The notes under the pieces: generated by a model
Databases searched by the model: none
Seen by the model: only the letters and a program-made list of their open reading frames with translations
What the model was told of the DNA's origin: nothing
Position numbers and translations under genes: made by a program
Assembly: GCF_024703895.1 (NCBI RefSeq)
Contig: NZ_CP087968.1
Span: 1-64,000 of the forward strand
Length of the DNA: 64,000 bases
Direction: 5' to 3'
Source of the DNA: Nocardioides sp. B-3
Lineage (GTDB): Bacteria; Actinomycetota; Actinomycetes; Propionibacteriales; Nocardioidaceae
Shown: piece by piece, positions 51,920-61,718 of the stretch
Layout: every line of letters begins with the position of its first letter
Position numbering within the stretch: the stretch's first letter is position 1

Positions 51920-53321
51920 CGGGTGCTGCTCCCTTCTGCGGTTGTGTCGTCCAACGGTGGGTCGAGGAGCGCTTCGGCGACCAGCTCGAGCGCCGCGCCT
52001 CGTGATGCCTTCACCGGGACGACATCGCCAGCCGCCACATTCTGCCGCAACCAGTCGATCGCCTCGCCGCGCCCCGCCGTGACAATTGCCTCACCGCGCC
52101 AGGCTCCCTGCTCGGTCGCGGCGGCCGCCATGTGCGCTGCCATCTCACCGATGGTCAGGAGTACGTCGACGTCCGCCGCCGCAGCAGCGGCACCCACCTG
52201 CCGGTGGGCGCTGACGGCGCCGTCGCCGAGCTCGAACATCTCCCCCAGCACCGCGATCGTGCGTCGTCCCGCCTGCCCACGGATGCCGCGCAGGAGGGAC
52301 AGCGCCGCGGCCATCGACTCGGGGTTGGCGTTGTAGGCGTCGTTGATGACGGCGGCGCCGTCCACGCGGTCGTGCAGCTCCATCCGCCACTCGGACGGCG
52401 GTCGCGCGTCGGTCAGCCCGTCGGCGACGGCATCGAGGTCGAGGCCCCGGGCGAGCGCCATCGCGGCCGCCGCGAGGGCGTTCTCGATCTGGTGCATCCC
52501 GAGCTGGGCGAGGTGCACGGTCGCGCCGCTCCCCGCCACTGCAGGTCGAACGAGGGCCTCCCGAGGTCGTCGGTGAAGACCTCGGTGGCGCTGACGGCGC
52601 CGCCGTCGCCGAAGTCGACCACGGTGCCGATCGTGCGCGGCGCCATCGCCGCGACCAGCGGATCGGTGGCGTTGAGCACCGCGGTCCCGTCTGCGGTCAA
52701 CGCCTCGACGATCTCGCCCTTGGCCTCGGCGATCGCCTCCCGGCTGCCGAACTCGCCGATGTGGGCGGTGCCGACGTTGACGACGGCCGCGACGTCGGGC
52801 GGGGCGATGCGGCACAGGTGGGCGATGTGGCCGACTCCGCGCGCGCCCATCTCGACGACGAGGTGCATGGTCTCGCGACCGGCACGCAGCACGGTGAGCG
52901 GCACGCCGATCTCGTTGTTGAAGTTGCCCCGCGTGGCGATCGTCGGCCCGTCTCCCTCGAGGATCGCGGCCGGGTAGTCCTTGGTGCCGGTCTTTCCCTG
53001 CGAGCCCGTCAGTGCGTACGTCGTCGTGTCGGCCAGCGAGTCGTGCACGTGTCGCGCCCGGGCCACCCGGGGCCGTGACCACGTCATCGACCACCACGGT
53101 CGGCACACCCGTCGGCCGACTGCCCAGCACCGCCACCGCACCGGCGGCGATCGCCTGCTCGGCGAAGTCGTGGCCGTCGACGCGCTCCCCGCCGGGGCGA
53201 CGAACAGGCCGCCCTGCTCGGGTGTGCGGGTGTCGATGAACGCCCCGCCCGTCACGGTCGCGTCACCGTGGGTGGTGCCGCCGACGACGTCGGCGATCTC
53301 GGCGAGGGTCATCGGGATCAT
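51916..53321 (-). CDS. murF: UDP-MurNAc-tripeptide--D-Ala-D-Ala ligase
   Basis: About 468 residues. N-terminal MIPMTLAEIADVVGGTTHGD, ATP loop LTGSQGKTGTKDYPAAILEG, RGNFNNEIGVPLTVLRAGRE, NVGTAHIGEFGSREAIAEAK, VINDAYNANPESMAAALSLL. Adds D-Ala-D-Ala to give the pentapeptide. Several indels (near 53200, 53070, 52540). Overlaps murE and mraY by four bases each. Confidence 0.95.
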
Positions 53322-54873
53322 CGGGTGGCCACCGCTTCGCGGGCGACGACACGGTCGTCGAACGGGTGCACCTCGCCGTGGATCTCCTGCCCCGTCTCGT
53401 GCCCCTTGCCGGCGATCAGCACGACGTCGCCGGGCGCTGCTCGGCGTGCGGCCTCGACGATGGCCGTACGGCGATCGCCGACCTCGACCACCTCGGCCAC
53501 ACCGTCGACGGTGCCGGCGAGGACGGCCGCGCGGATCGATGCCGGGTCCTCGGTGCGCGGGTTGTCGTCGGTCACGATCAAGACGTCGGCGAGCCGGGCC
53601 GCGATCTCGCCCATGATCGGTCGCTTGCCGGGATCACGGTCGCCGCCGGCGCCGAGGACCACGATGACCCGACCGTCGGTGAGCGGACGGAGCGTGGCGA
53701 TCACGGCCTCGACGGCGTCAGGCTTGTGGGCGTAGTCGACGACCAGCACGAAGTCCCGGCCGGCGTCGACCTGCTCGAGACGACCCGGGACTCCGCCACC
53801 CCGGCCGATGCCGTCGGCCACGAGCGCGACGTCGAGGCCGGCCATCGCGGCGGACGCGATGGCGGCGAGCGCGTTGGAGACGTTGAAGGCACCGGGGACC
53901 GGCACCCGGGCAGGGCGGCGCTGCCCGCCCGGACCGACGACGGTGAAGGTCGCGCCGTCGCCGGCGAGCTCGATGTCGGTGGCCTGCCAGTCGGCCGGGC
54001 CGCGGGTGGAGAAGGTCTGCATCGGGATGGTCGCCTCGTCGAGGAGCCGGCGGCCGAACTCGTCGTCGATGTTGGTCAGGCCCCGCCGGGCGCGCTCGGG
54101 CGTGAAGAGGGATGCCTTCGCGGCGAAGTAGTCGTCGACGTCGGTGTGGAAGTCGAGGTGGTCGCGGCCGAGGTTGAGGAAGGTCGCGACGTCGAAGACC
54201 ACACCGTCGACGCGGCCGAGGACGAGCGCGTGGGACGAGACCTCCATCGCGCAGACCTCGACACCGCGCTCGCGCATCAGGGCGAAGAGGCCGTGCAGGT
54301 CGGGTGCCTCGGGCGTGGTCAGCGCGGTCTTGATGTCGGTGCCTGCGACGCGGGTGCCGACGGTGCCGATGACCGCGCCCGTGATGTCGACGGACTCGAG
54401 CCCGTCCTCGAGCAGTCGGGTCGTGGTCGTCTTGCCCCGGGTGCCGGTCACGCCGATCATCTGCATCGCGCTCGCGGGCTCGCCGTAGATCCGGGCCGCC
54501 ACCGGCCGAGCACCCGCCGGGGCTGGTCGACGACGATCGCCGCGGTGTCGGGCGGCAGCAGTGCCGCGCCGGCCGGATCGGTGAGCACGCCCACGGCGCC
54601 GGCCGCCGGGGCGGCCACCGCGAAGTCGGCTCCGTGCGCACGGGCGCCCGGCAGTGCGGCGTACAGGTCTCCCGGCTGGATGCGCTGGGAGCTCAGCGAG
54701 ATGCCGGTGACCTCGGCCTCCATCGCGCCCACGACCCGCAGCGGCGTCAGCGTCTCGAGCCACGCCGCGAGGTCGCGGAGCTCGGTCGCGGTCGGCGACC
54801 CGGGGCGACCCGGCAGGGCGGCCGGAGGCATTTCGGGATCACCCGGCACGAGCGGAGGGTATCGCTCGGTCAC
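53318..54873 (-). CDS. murE: UDP-MurNAc-L-Ala-D-Glu--diaminopimelate ligase
   Basis: About 518 residues, GTG at 54873 embedded in the ftsI stop. LYAALPGARAHGADFAVAAP, ATP loop GVTGTRGKTTTTRLLEDGLE, VCAMEVSSHALVLGRVDGVV, RDHLDFHTDVDDYFAAKASL, VDYAHKPDAVEAVI, and the diaminopimelate-specificity motif DNPR in VTDDNPRTEDPASI. It adds DAP (the LL or meso isomer cannot be told from the motif). One indel near 54505. Confidence 0.95.
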
Positions 54874-56655
54874 CACTCGACGGGAAGGCGCGAGGGCTTC
54901 CCGCCGGTCGGGGGACGCCGTAGCGGCTGAGGGCGTAACCCATGATCTTCGAGAACGCGGGGCCGGCGATCGAACCACCACCACCGTCGACCTTGGGTGC
55001 GTGCAGGACGACGTAGACGGTGAAGCGCGGGTCGTCGGCGGGGGCGAAGCCGCCGAAGGACACGGTCGTCGAGTCGCCGTAGACGCCGTCCACGACGCGC
55101 TGTGCGGTGCCGGTCTTGCCGGCGACGAGGTAGCCCGGGACTCGGGCGCGGGGCGCGACGCCGGCGTCCGGGTCGACGACACGCTCCATCATCTTCGCGG
55201 TCTGCTTCGCGGCCTTCTCGCTGACGACGCGCGACTCGGTGGCCACGTCGGTGCCGACGACGGTGCCGTCCTCGGTGGTCGCGGAGCCCTTGATGATGCT
55301 CGGCGAGATGCGCACGCCGCCGTTGGCGATGGTGTTGACGGCCGCCGCCATCTGGACGGCGTTGACGGACACGGACTGGCCGGAACGCGACGCGGTCCTT
55401 GGTCTGCGACGTCATCACGTCGCCGGGCTGGAGGATGCCGGGCGACTCTCCGCGCATGCCGATGTCGGTGCGCTGGCCGAGCCCGAACTTCTGCAGGTAG
55501 CCGACCAGCTCGAGCGGCGTGAACGCGTCGGCCGCGAGCACCGTGCCGATGTTGGACGACTGGGCGATGACGCCGGCCAGCGTCAGCCGGATGTTGCCGT
55601 GGTCGAACCAGTCACCGATCACCCGGTCCCGGCGGGCCGGGGACGGCGGGATCCGGAGCTTGGTGCGCGGCGTGACCTTGCCGGCGTCGATCAGGGCCGC
55701 GGCCGTCAGCACCTTCTCCACCGAGCCGGGCTCGTAGGCGTCGTTGATCGCGCGGGGAGCCGAGGTCGTCCTTGTCGGCCTCCAGCGGCTTGTTGGCGTT
55801 GAAGGTCGGTGCGTCCGCCAGCGCCATGATCTCGCCGGTGCGCGAGTCCATGACGATCGCGACGCCGCTCTCGGCGCGGTACTGCCGCAGCGTCTGGGTC
55901 AGGACCCGCTGGGTGTACCACTGCAGATCGAGGTCGATCGTGGTCGTCAGCGGGGTGCCGTTCTTCGCCGGCACCAGCGTGTTCTCCCCGAGCGGGATCC
56001 GGTTGCCGCCGCCGGTCTGGAAGCGGGCCGTGCCGTCGGTGCCCGACAGTTGTCGGTCGAAGGTCCGCTCGAAGCCACCCAGCGCCTCGTCGGTGCCCAT
56101 GAAGCCGAGCAGGTTGGCCGCGACGTCGTCGGCGGGGTAGTCGCGGATCGGGTCGTCGCGCAGGCTGATGCCCTCGTAGCCCGCCTCGACCAGCTCGGTG
56201 CGCACGTCGTTGGCGAGGGTGCTGGGCACCCTCCGGGCGATGTACTCGAAGCGGCTGTCCGCCTCGCGGAGCCGGCTGAGGGTCTTGAAGTAGTCGACGT
56301 CGAGCCGCTCCGAGAGCACTGTGGCCAGCTCGGCGGCGTCGTCCGCGGTCATGAAGGGATCGGCCACGACCATCTTGCCGTGGATCGAGTCGGCCAGCGG
56401 CAGTCCGTTGCGGTCGAGGATGTCGCCCCTCTCGGCCGGCAGGGTGACCTCCTCGACGCTCTCGGCGGCCGCCATGGCGGCGTACGAATTGGGGTCGATG
56501 CCCTGCAGCTGGACCAGTCGTGCTCCGAAGAACGAGAGCACGACGGCGATCACGATCAGCCCGAAGCGCAGGCGGAACTGCGGTGCGCCGCGGCGCGAGT
56601 CCATCCTGCTGGTCGTCTCGTGGGGCAACGTAACTCCGTCCAGAGTGGTGAGCAC
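54870..56655 (-). CDS. ftsI: Septal penicillin-binding protein FtsI (PBP3)
   Basis: About 595 residues. Short cytoplasmic tail, one membrane helix (LRFGLIVIAVVLSFFGARLV), pedestal domain (LPAERGDILDRNGLPLADSI), then the transpeptidase: nucleophile motif EPGSVEKVLTAAALI (SxxK as SVEK), SxN as QSSNIGTVLAA, KTG as VAGKTGTAQRVVDG. Cross-links septal peptidoglycan with FtsW. Indels near 55765 and 55390. ATG 56604 is an alternative start that may be better. Confidence 0.95.
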
Positions 56656-56697
56656 AAAACTAGGTGTGAGGACCGCCCCCGCCGGGGCAGCGCGCCG

Positions 56698-57269
56698 TCA
56701 GCGACGCTTGCGGGATTGCTTGTTCTTGTGGTGGCCCTTGGCGCTCTTCTTCGCGTGCTTGTCGGCCTTGGTGTTCGGCTCCGGCTCCGCGACCACCTTC
56801 ACGATCGTGGGGGCCGGCGCCGGGATCTTCGGCTTGATCGGGGTCGGCGGGGTGAGGTCGAGCTTGTTCTCCGGCAGTGCGGGCAGCTTCTCGCCGAGCA
56901 CCCGGCCGTCGAGGGTCAGGAAGGTCGGCGCCGTCGGGGGCACCATCCCCATCTCCTGCGCCTCGGTGGCGACCCGGTCCGGCTTGCGCAGGTCCTCGAG
57001 CTCCATCTGCAACGTCTGCTCCCGCGCGGCCGGGCTGGTCGCCTGCTCCTCGAGCGCGGTCGCGGCGAAGGAAGCCTGCGTCATGGAGGTGTTGAAGAGC
57101 AGCAGCCCGACCACGCCGCTGATCAGCACCCGGGCTGACCCGGGGTCACGAACGGCACCTTCGGCGCCCGGGTGCGGGCCCGCGGGACGACCGAGAGGCG
57201 GGCCTTCTCGACGGCCGCGCTCGCGATGCGCGGGACGCGGCTCCGGACCCGGGCGGCGGGAAGGCTCAT
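56698..57269 (-). CDS. ftsL: FtsL-like septum protein
   Basis: About 190 residues after repair, start [20 protein letters not shown] overlapping the rsmH stop by ATGA. Basic cytoplasmic part, a membrane helix ([20 protein letters not shown]), a short coiled coil (ATALEEQ to [20 protein letters not shown]), then a proline-rich region and a very basic lysine/histidine C-terminus. Position between rsmH and ftsI and the single-helix coiled-coil layout are those of FtsL, but sequence similarity is weak as usual. One indel near 57145. Confidence 0.75.
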
Positions 57270-58253
57270 CGGGTTGCTCCTCGGCTGCGCCGGGTGGGGG
57301 AAGGGATGGGCGGACTCGTTCCGATGGCACGCAGCCGCACCGAGGCGGCTCGCGGGTTCTGCTCGATCTCGTGCTCGTCGGCGACCTCCGCGCCGCGCGT
57401 GACGAGCTTGAGCAGCGGCTCGCTGCCCTCGGGGACGAACGGCAGGTCCTCGGGTACGTCGAGTCGCGACGCCGCAGTGAAGGCGCGCTTGACCGGGCGG
57501 TCCTCGAGGGAGTGGTAGGACTCCACGACGACGCGGCCGCCGACGCCGATCACCTCGATCGCGGCGGGCATCGCTCGCTGCAGCACGGCCAGCTCGTCGT
57601 TGACCTCCATGCGCAAGGCCCGGAAGGTGCGCTTTCCCGGGTGTCCCCCGGTCCGTCGCGCCGGTGCCGGGATCTCGGCGTAGAGCAGCTCGACCAGCCG
57701 GGCACTGTTGGTGAAGGGCTCGACCTCGCGCTGGCGCACGATCGCGTAGGCGATCTTCTTGGCGAACTTCTCCTCGCCGTAGTCGCGCAGGACGCGGGTG
57801 AGCTCGGCGGCGGAGTACGTGTTGAGGACGTCGGCCGCGGTGGGTCCGGTGGTGCCGTCCATGCGCATGTCGAGCGGCGCGTCCGCGGCGTACGCAAAAC
57901 CGCGCTCGCGCACGTCGAGCTGCATCGAGGAGACACCGAGGTCGAAGAGCACCGCGTCGACGTGGTCGAGGCCCCGGTCGCCAACCACCTCGGCGATCTC
58001 GTCATAGACGGCGTGCACGCCGACGAACCGGTCTCCGAAGGGACGGAGCCGCTCGCCGGCGAGCTCGAGGGCGGCGGTGTCGCGGTCGATGCCGATGACC
58101 CGGGCGTTCTCACACCGCTGGAGAACGGCCTCGGTGTGGCCACCGAGGCCGAGGGTGCAGTCGACGAGGACCGCGCCCTCGTGTGCGAGGGCAGGCGCCG
58201 AGGAGAGCGACGACCCGATCGAGGAGGACCGGAGCGTGGCTGGGAGTGCTCAT
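57266..58253 (-). CDS. rsmH: 16S rRNA m4C1402 methyltransferase
   Basis: About 328 residues. MraW/Rsm[17 protein letters not shown] loop [93 protein letters not shown]. Methylates N4 of C1402 in 16S rRNA. One indel near 58020-58200 displaces the N-terminal portion. Overlaps the FtsL-like gene. Confidence 0.95.
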
Positions 58254-58263
58254 CGGTTGCGCC

Positions 58264-58425
58264 CTACCGGCCCACGTGCATGAGGACGAAGAGCGCGGCG
58301 GTCAGTCCCGCCGACATGGCGGCCGAGAAGACCATCAAGGTGACGGCGTCGCGAGCCTGCTCGCGCACACGCGGTGGCCGGCCGTGAAAGCCGGCCTCAC
58401 TGCGAGTGACTGCGGTGCTGCTCAT
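58264..58425 (-). CDS. Small membrane protein between mraZ and rsmH
   Basis: 53 residues from ATG 58425 (MSSTAVTRSEAGFHGRPPRV), with an arginine-rich start and one helix AVTLMVFSAAMSAGLTAALF. Its stop is ten bases before rsmH. A short one-helix protein in this position recurs in several actinobacterial dcw clusters as I recall, but no function is known. A GTG-start longer form from 58533 is possible. The 214 bases up to mraZ (58426-58639) hold no other feature. Confidence 0.55.
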   Translation of the reverse strand: MSSTAVTRSEAGFHGRPPRVREQARDAVTLMVFSAAMSAGLTAALFVLMHVGR

Positions 58426-58639
58426 GTACTCGACCCCACCTTGATTGTTGTTGCTTTCGAGCTGACGTGTGCTGACTGACGGGCCGCCGGATCTGGTCCC
58501 TGCCCGCTCCCCCGGGGAAGTGCCGTCCGACACCGGGGAAGGTGAGTCGGAAGACGAGAGGGAGCGGACACGAGACCGGATGCTGCGGAGTGCGTCAGTT
58601 CTTGAGTTGTCCGTGTTGCGGTGCTGCTGGTGCTGCTGG

Positions 58640-59069
58640 TCAGAAGCCGGGGAAGACCTCTTCGCTGAGCTCGGAGAACTTCTGCTCCTGCTCCTCGGAG
58701 TAGGTCGCCCGGGCCGTCGGGTCCCAGATCTCGATGCGGTTCATCGAGCCGATGACGACGACGTCCTTGGTGAGCGAGGCGTACTCACGCAGTGATCCCG
58801 GGATGGAGATGCGGCCCTGCTTGTCGGGAACCTCCCGGGAGGCGGCGGCAAAGAGCATGCGGACGTAGTCACGAGCGCCCTTGTTGGTCACCGGTGCCTC
58901 ACGGAGCCGGTCGGTCATGCCCCCGGAAGTCCGCCATGGCCCAGACCGTCAAGCAGCGTTCCTGCCCTCTGGTCACCACGAGTCCTTCCGTCAGCTGATC
59001 CCTGAACTTCGCCGGGAGGAAGAGGCGGCCCTTCTCATCGAGCTTGGGCGTGTAGGTGCCGAAGAACAT
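58640..59069 (-). CDS. mraZ: Transcriptional regulator MraZ
   Basis: About 143 residues, two SpoVT-AbrB-like halves: [40 protein letters not shown] and [40 protein letters not shown]. First gene of the dcw cluster and its own repressor in bacteria where studied. One indel near 58922 in a CCCCCGG run. Direct-repeat boxes lie 40 bases upstream. Confidence 0.95.
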
Positions 59070-59109
59070 CCGGAACCTCCCGCGCTCGGTGTGGCAGATC
59101 GACCCTGTC

Positions 59110-59145
59110 CTCCACTTCGCACCACATTACTCCACTTCCCCCCAC
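59110..59145 (-). promoter_or_regulatory. mraZ box: MraZ-binding repeat array before mraZ
   Basis: On the minus strand four boxes GTGGGG, GTGGAG, GTGGTG, GTGGAG occur at exact ten-base intervals (59145, 59135, 59125, 59115 as 5' ends), about 40 bases upstream of the mraZ start. This fits the direct-repeat operators bound by MraZ rings in other bacteria (G-rich boxes one helical turn apart). MraZ autoregulation is known from E. coli and mycoplasmas; the actinobacterial case is by analogy. Confidence 0.75.
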
Positions 59146-59299
59146 CGTCAACCATGCTTTCGGCGTTTTGCCCCCGATCGGGCGTGGTGGCGCGCCGTTC
59201 GCGGGTTTCGGTCCAGGGGCGCGTACGCCGCCTGCTGAGCGCGGAATCGGCGCGAATCGGGCTCGGTGGAGCGCTGGTGAAGGCGATCGGTGCGGAGTG

Positions 59300-59327
59300 G
59301 TGGGGGAAAATGGAGCGAAAGGTGGGG
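59300..59327 (+). promoter_or_regulatory. Second set of MraZ-like boxes, before moxR
   Basis: On the plus strand GTGGGG (59300), ATGGAG (59310) and GTGGGG (59322) are spaced 10 and 12 bases apart, with GAAA/CGAA spacers like those in the mraZ array. They lie about 85 bases before the GTG of the MoxR gene, in the 342-base divergent spacer 59070-59411. Between the two arrays I see only GC-rich sequence without further pattern. Confidence 0.45.
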
Positions 59328-59411
59328 AAAGCGCGGCCGGTATGTTGCGGGCACGTCATACGGTTGGCGCAGCACCCGTGACACGGGTCGGGACGAGGGA
59401 GTGGGCAGCAC

Positions 59412-60389
59412 GTGAGTACGTCGTTCGCAGGGGATGCCGATCTGGACACGCTCGCGCGTGTCGTCGGCAGGGTCCGGTCCAACATCGAGCGCGTCATCGA
59501 GGGCAAGCCCGACGTGGTGTCGGCAGCCATCGTGGTGCTGCTGGCCGAGGGTCACCTCCTGATCGAGGACGTCCCGGGCGTCGGCAAGACCCAGCTGGCC
59601 AAGGCGCTCGCGCGCAGCATCGACTCGACCGTGCGCCGCATCCAGTTCACGCCCGACCTGCTGCCCTCCGACGTCACCGGCGTCTCGGTGTTCAACCAGA
59701 ACACCCGCGAGTTCGAGTTCCGGCCGGGCGGCGTGTTCGCCAACATCGTGGTCGGCGACGAGATCAACCGGGCCTCCCCCAAGACGCAGTCGGCGCTGCT
59801 CGAGTGCATGGAGGAGCGTCAGGTCACCGTCGACAACACGACCTACATGCTCGACAAGCCGTTCATGGTCATCGCCACCCAGAACCCGATCGAGATGGAG
59901 GGCACCTACGCCCTCCCCGAGGCCCAGCGCGACCGCTTCATGGCGCGCGTCTCCGTCGGCTATCCGGTCGAGGCCGCGGAGATCGCGATGCTCAACTCGC
60001 ACACCACGGTCAATCCGCTCGACGACCTCGAGGCGGTCACCGATGCCGGTGAGATCCGCAAGCTGACCGAGATCGTCGGCCGGGTCCACGTCTCGACCGC
60101 CGTCCAGCGCTATGCCGTCGCGCTGATCACGGCCACCCGTCAGTCCACCGAGCTGCACCTCGGTGCGTCACCGCGAGCGACCCTGCACCTCGTGCGGGCG
60201 GCCAAGGCCGTGGCGGCGATGGCCGGGCGCGACTACGTGCTCCCCGACGACGTGCACGGGCTCGCCCGGCCCGTGCTCGCCCACCGGCTGCTGCCGAGCG
60301 TCGAGTCGTCGATGAGCGGTCGCAGCACCACCACGATCCCGGACGCGATCGTGGCCGGGGTGCCGGTCCCCGAAGCCGGCCGTGCGTGA
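59412..60389 (+). CDS. MoxR-family AAA+ ATPase
   Basis: 325 residues, intact, GTG start. Walker A LIEDVPGVGKTQLAKALARS, Walker B IVVGDEINRASPKTQSALLE, sensor VIATQNPIEMEGTYALPEAQ and the lid domain after residue 210. MoxR ATPases act as chaperones in maturation of partner complexes, typically with DUF58 and transglutaminase-domain proteins, as encoded next. It ends with an eight-base overlap with the DUF58 gene. Confidence 0.95.
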   Translation: MSTSFAGDADLDTLARVVGRVRSNIERVIEGKPDVVSAAIVVLLAEGHLLIEDVPGVGKTQLAKALARSIDSTVRRIQFTPDLLPSDVTGVSVFNQNTREFEFRPGGVFANIVVGDEINRASPKTQSALLECMEERQVTVDNTTYMLDKPFMVIATQNPIEMEGTYALPEAQRDRFMARVSVGYPVEAAEIAMLNSHTTVNPLDDLEAVTDAGEIRKLTEIVGRVHVSTAVQRYAVALITATRQSTELHLGASPRATLHLVRAAKAVAAMAGRDYVLPDDVHGLARPVLAHRLLPSVESSMSGRSTTTIPDAIVAGVPVPEAGRA

Positions 60390-61636
60390 GGCCCTTGCCG
60401 GCCTGACCGTCCGCGGACGGGTGTTCCTCGCTGCCGGGGTCACCACGATCGTCTGCGCGATCATCGTCGGCCAGTCACCACTGGTCCGCGTCGGCGTGCT
60501 GGTGACCGCGCTCCCGCTGCTGGCCGCCTTGTGGATCGGCCGCTCGCGCTACCGCCTCGCGCTGACCCGCGCCGTCTCCCCACAGCTCGTCGCGGCCGGC
60601 CAGTCCGCGCGTCCAGCTCACGCTCACCAACGAGGCCCGCACCCCCACCGGCGTGCTGCTGCTCGAGGACCACCTGCCCTACGTCCCGGGCACGCGCCCC
60701 CGCTTCGTGCTGGAGGGCATCGGCCACGGCTGGCGCCGGCACGTCACCTACCGGGTCCGCTCCGACGTCCGCGGCCAGTTCGAGATCGGGCCGATGACGG
60801 TGCGCGTCACCGACCCCTTCGGGCTGATCGAGCTCGGGCGCGCCTTCCACACGACCGCACCACTGACGGTCACACCCCGCACCGTCGCGCTGCCCGGCAT
60901 CCCGATCGGCGGCGCTCGGACCGGCTCGGGCGACAACCGCCCGCGCGCCTTCGCCATCGGCAGCGCCGAGGACGTCACCGTGCGCGAATACCGCCGCGGC
61001 GACGACCTGCGCCGCGTGCACTGGCGCAGCTCGGCCCGGGTCGGCGAGCTGATGGTGCGGCGCGAGGAGCAGCCCCGGCAGTCGCGCGCCACCGTCTTCC
61101 TCGACAACCGGCTGGTCTCCCACCGCGGCCGGGGCGTCGCCTCCTCGCTCGAGGCGGCCGTCTCCGCCGCGGCCTCGATCGCCGTGCACCTGAGCCAGCG
61201 CGGCTACGCTGCCCGCCCGGTCACCGCATCCGGTGAGGACCCGGGCACGGCGTGGCACTCCCGGACCGCCGCGGTGAACACCGCTCCCCTGCTGGAGGCG
61301 CTGGCCGTCGTCCAGATCGAGCACTCGCCCCACCTCGACACCGCGTGGCTGGCCGAGCCGGGCCACGGCGGCCTGCTGATCGCCGTGCTCAGGAAGCGTC
61401 AGCGACAACGACGGACGGTTCCTCAAGCGGCTCCAGCACCACGCGGCCACCTCGGCCGCGATCACGCTCGACGTCGACGCGTGGGCACCGCACCTCGCAC
61501 CGTCGGGCACCGGGTCCACGTCGGCGGCGCTGGCCAGCAGCGGCTGGCGGGCCGTGACCCTGCGCCCGCGCGACCACCTCGAAGTGGTCTGGCAGGAGCT
61601 CGGGCGTCTGAGCAGCCGGCAGAAGGTCGAGTCATG
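60382..61636 (+). CDS. DUF58 (VWA-like) protein
   Basis: About 417 residues, GTG start inside the moxR 3' end. Two membrane helices near the N-terminus (VFLAAGVTTIVCAIIVG and VGVLVTALPLLAALWIG), then the DUF58 core with DPFGLIELGRAFHTTAPLTV, VREYRRGDDLRRVHWRSSAR and a degenerate VWA-like region RATVFLDNRLVSHRGRG. Usual client of MoxR. Indels near 60605 and 61395. Its stop lies inside a palindromic repeat. Confidence 0.92.
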
Positions 61637-61718
61637 AGCGAGCGGAGCGAGCTCATCATCCAACACAGCGTCACGTGTGCCTCATGCGCGCACGGAGCGA
61701 AGCGAGTACGCGCATGAG
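61634..61718. repeat. Pair of palindromic repeats at a gene boundary
   Basis: Two palindromes about 50 bases apart share the GGAGCGA/GCGAG core. The first (61634-61656) has ends ATGAGC and GCTCAT; the second (61681-61718) has perfect ten-base arms CTCATGCGCG and CGCGCATGAG. The first overlaps the stop of the DUF58 gene, the second contains the ATG of the transglutaminase gene. Repeats of GAGCGAAGCGAG type are dispersed in actinobacterial genomes. Confidence 0.65.

Noticed and set aside
53366..55522. Plus-strand frame of 718 codons opposite murE and ftsI
   Set aside because: Composition (Arg, Gly, Asp, Val) and complete overlap with two conserved wall genes show it to be a shadow. The same holds for the long plus-strand frames at 9572-11188, 26994-28910 and 56321-58387.
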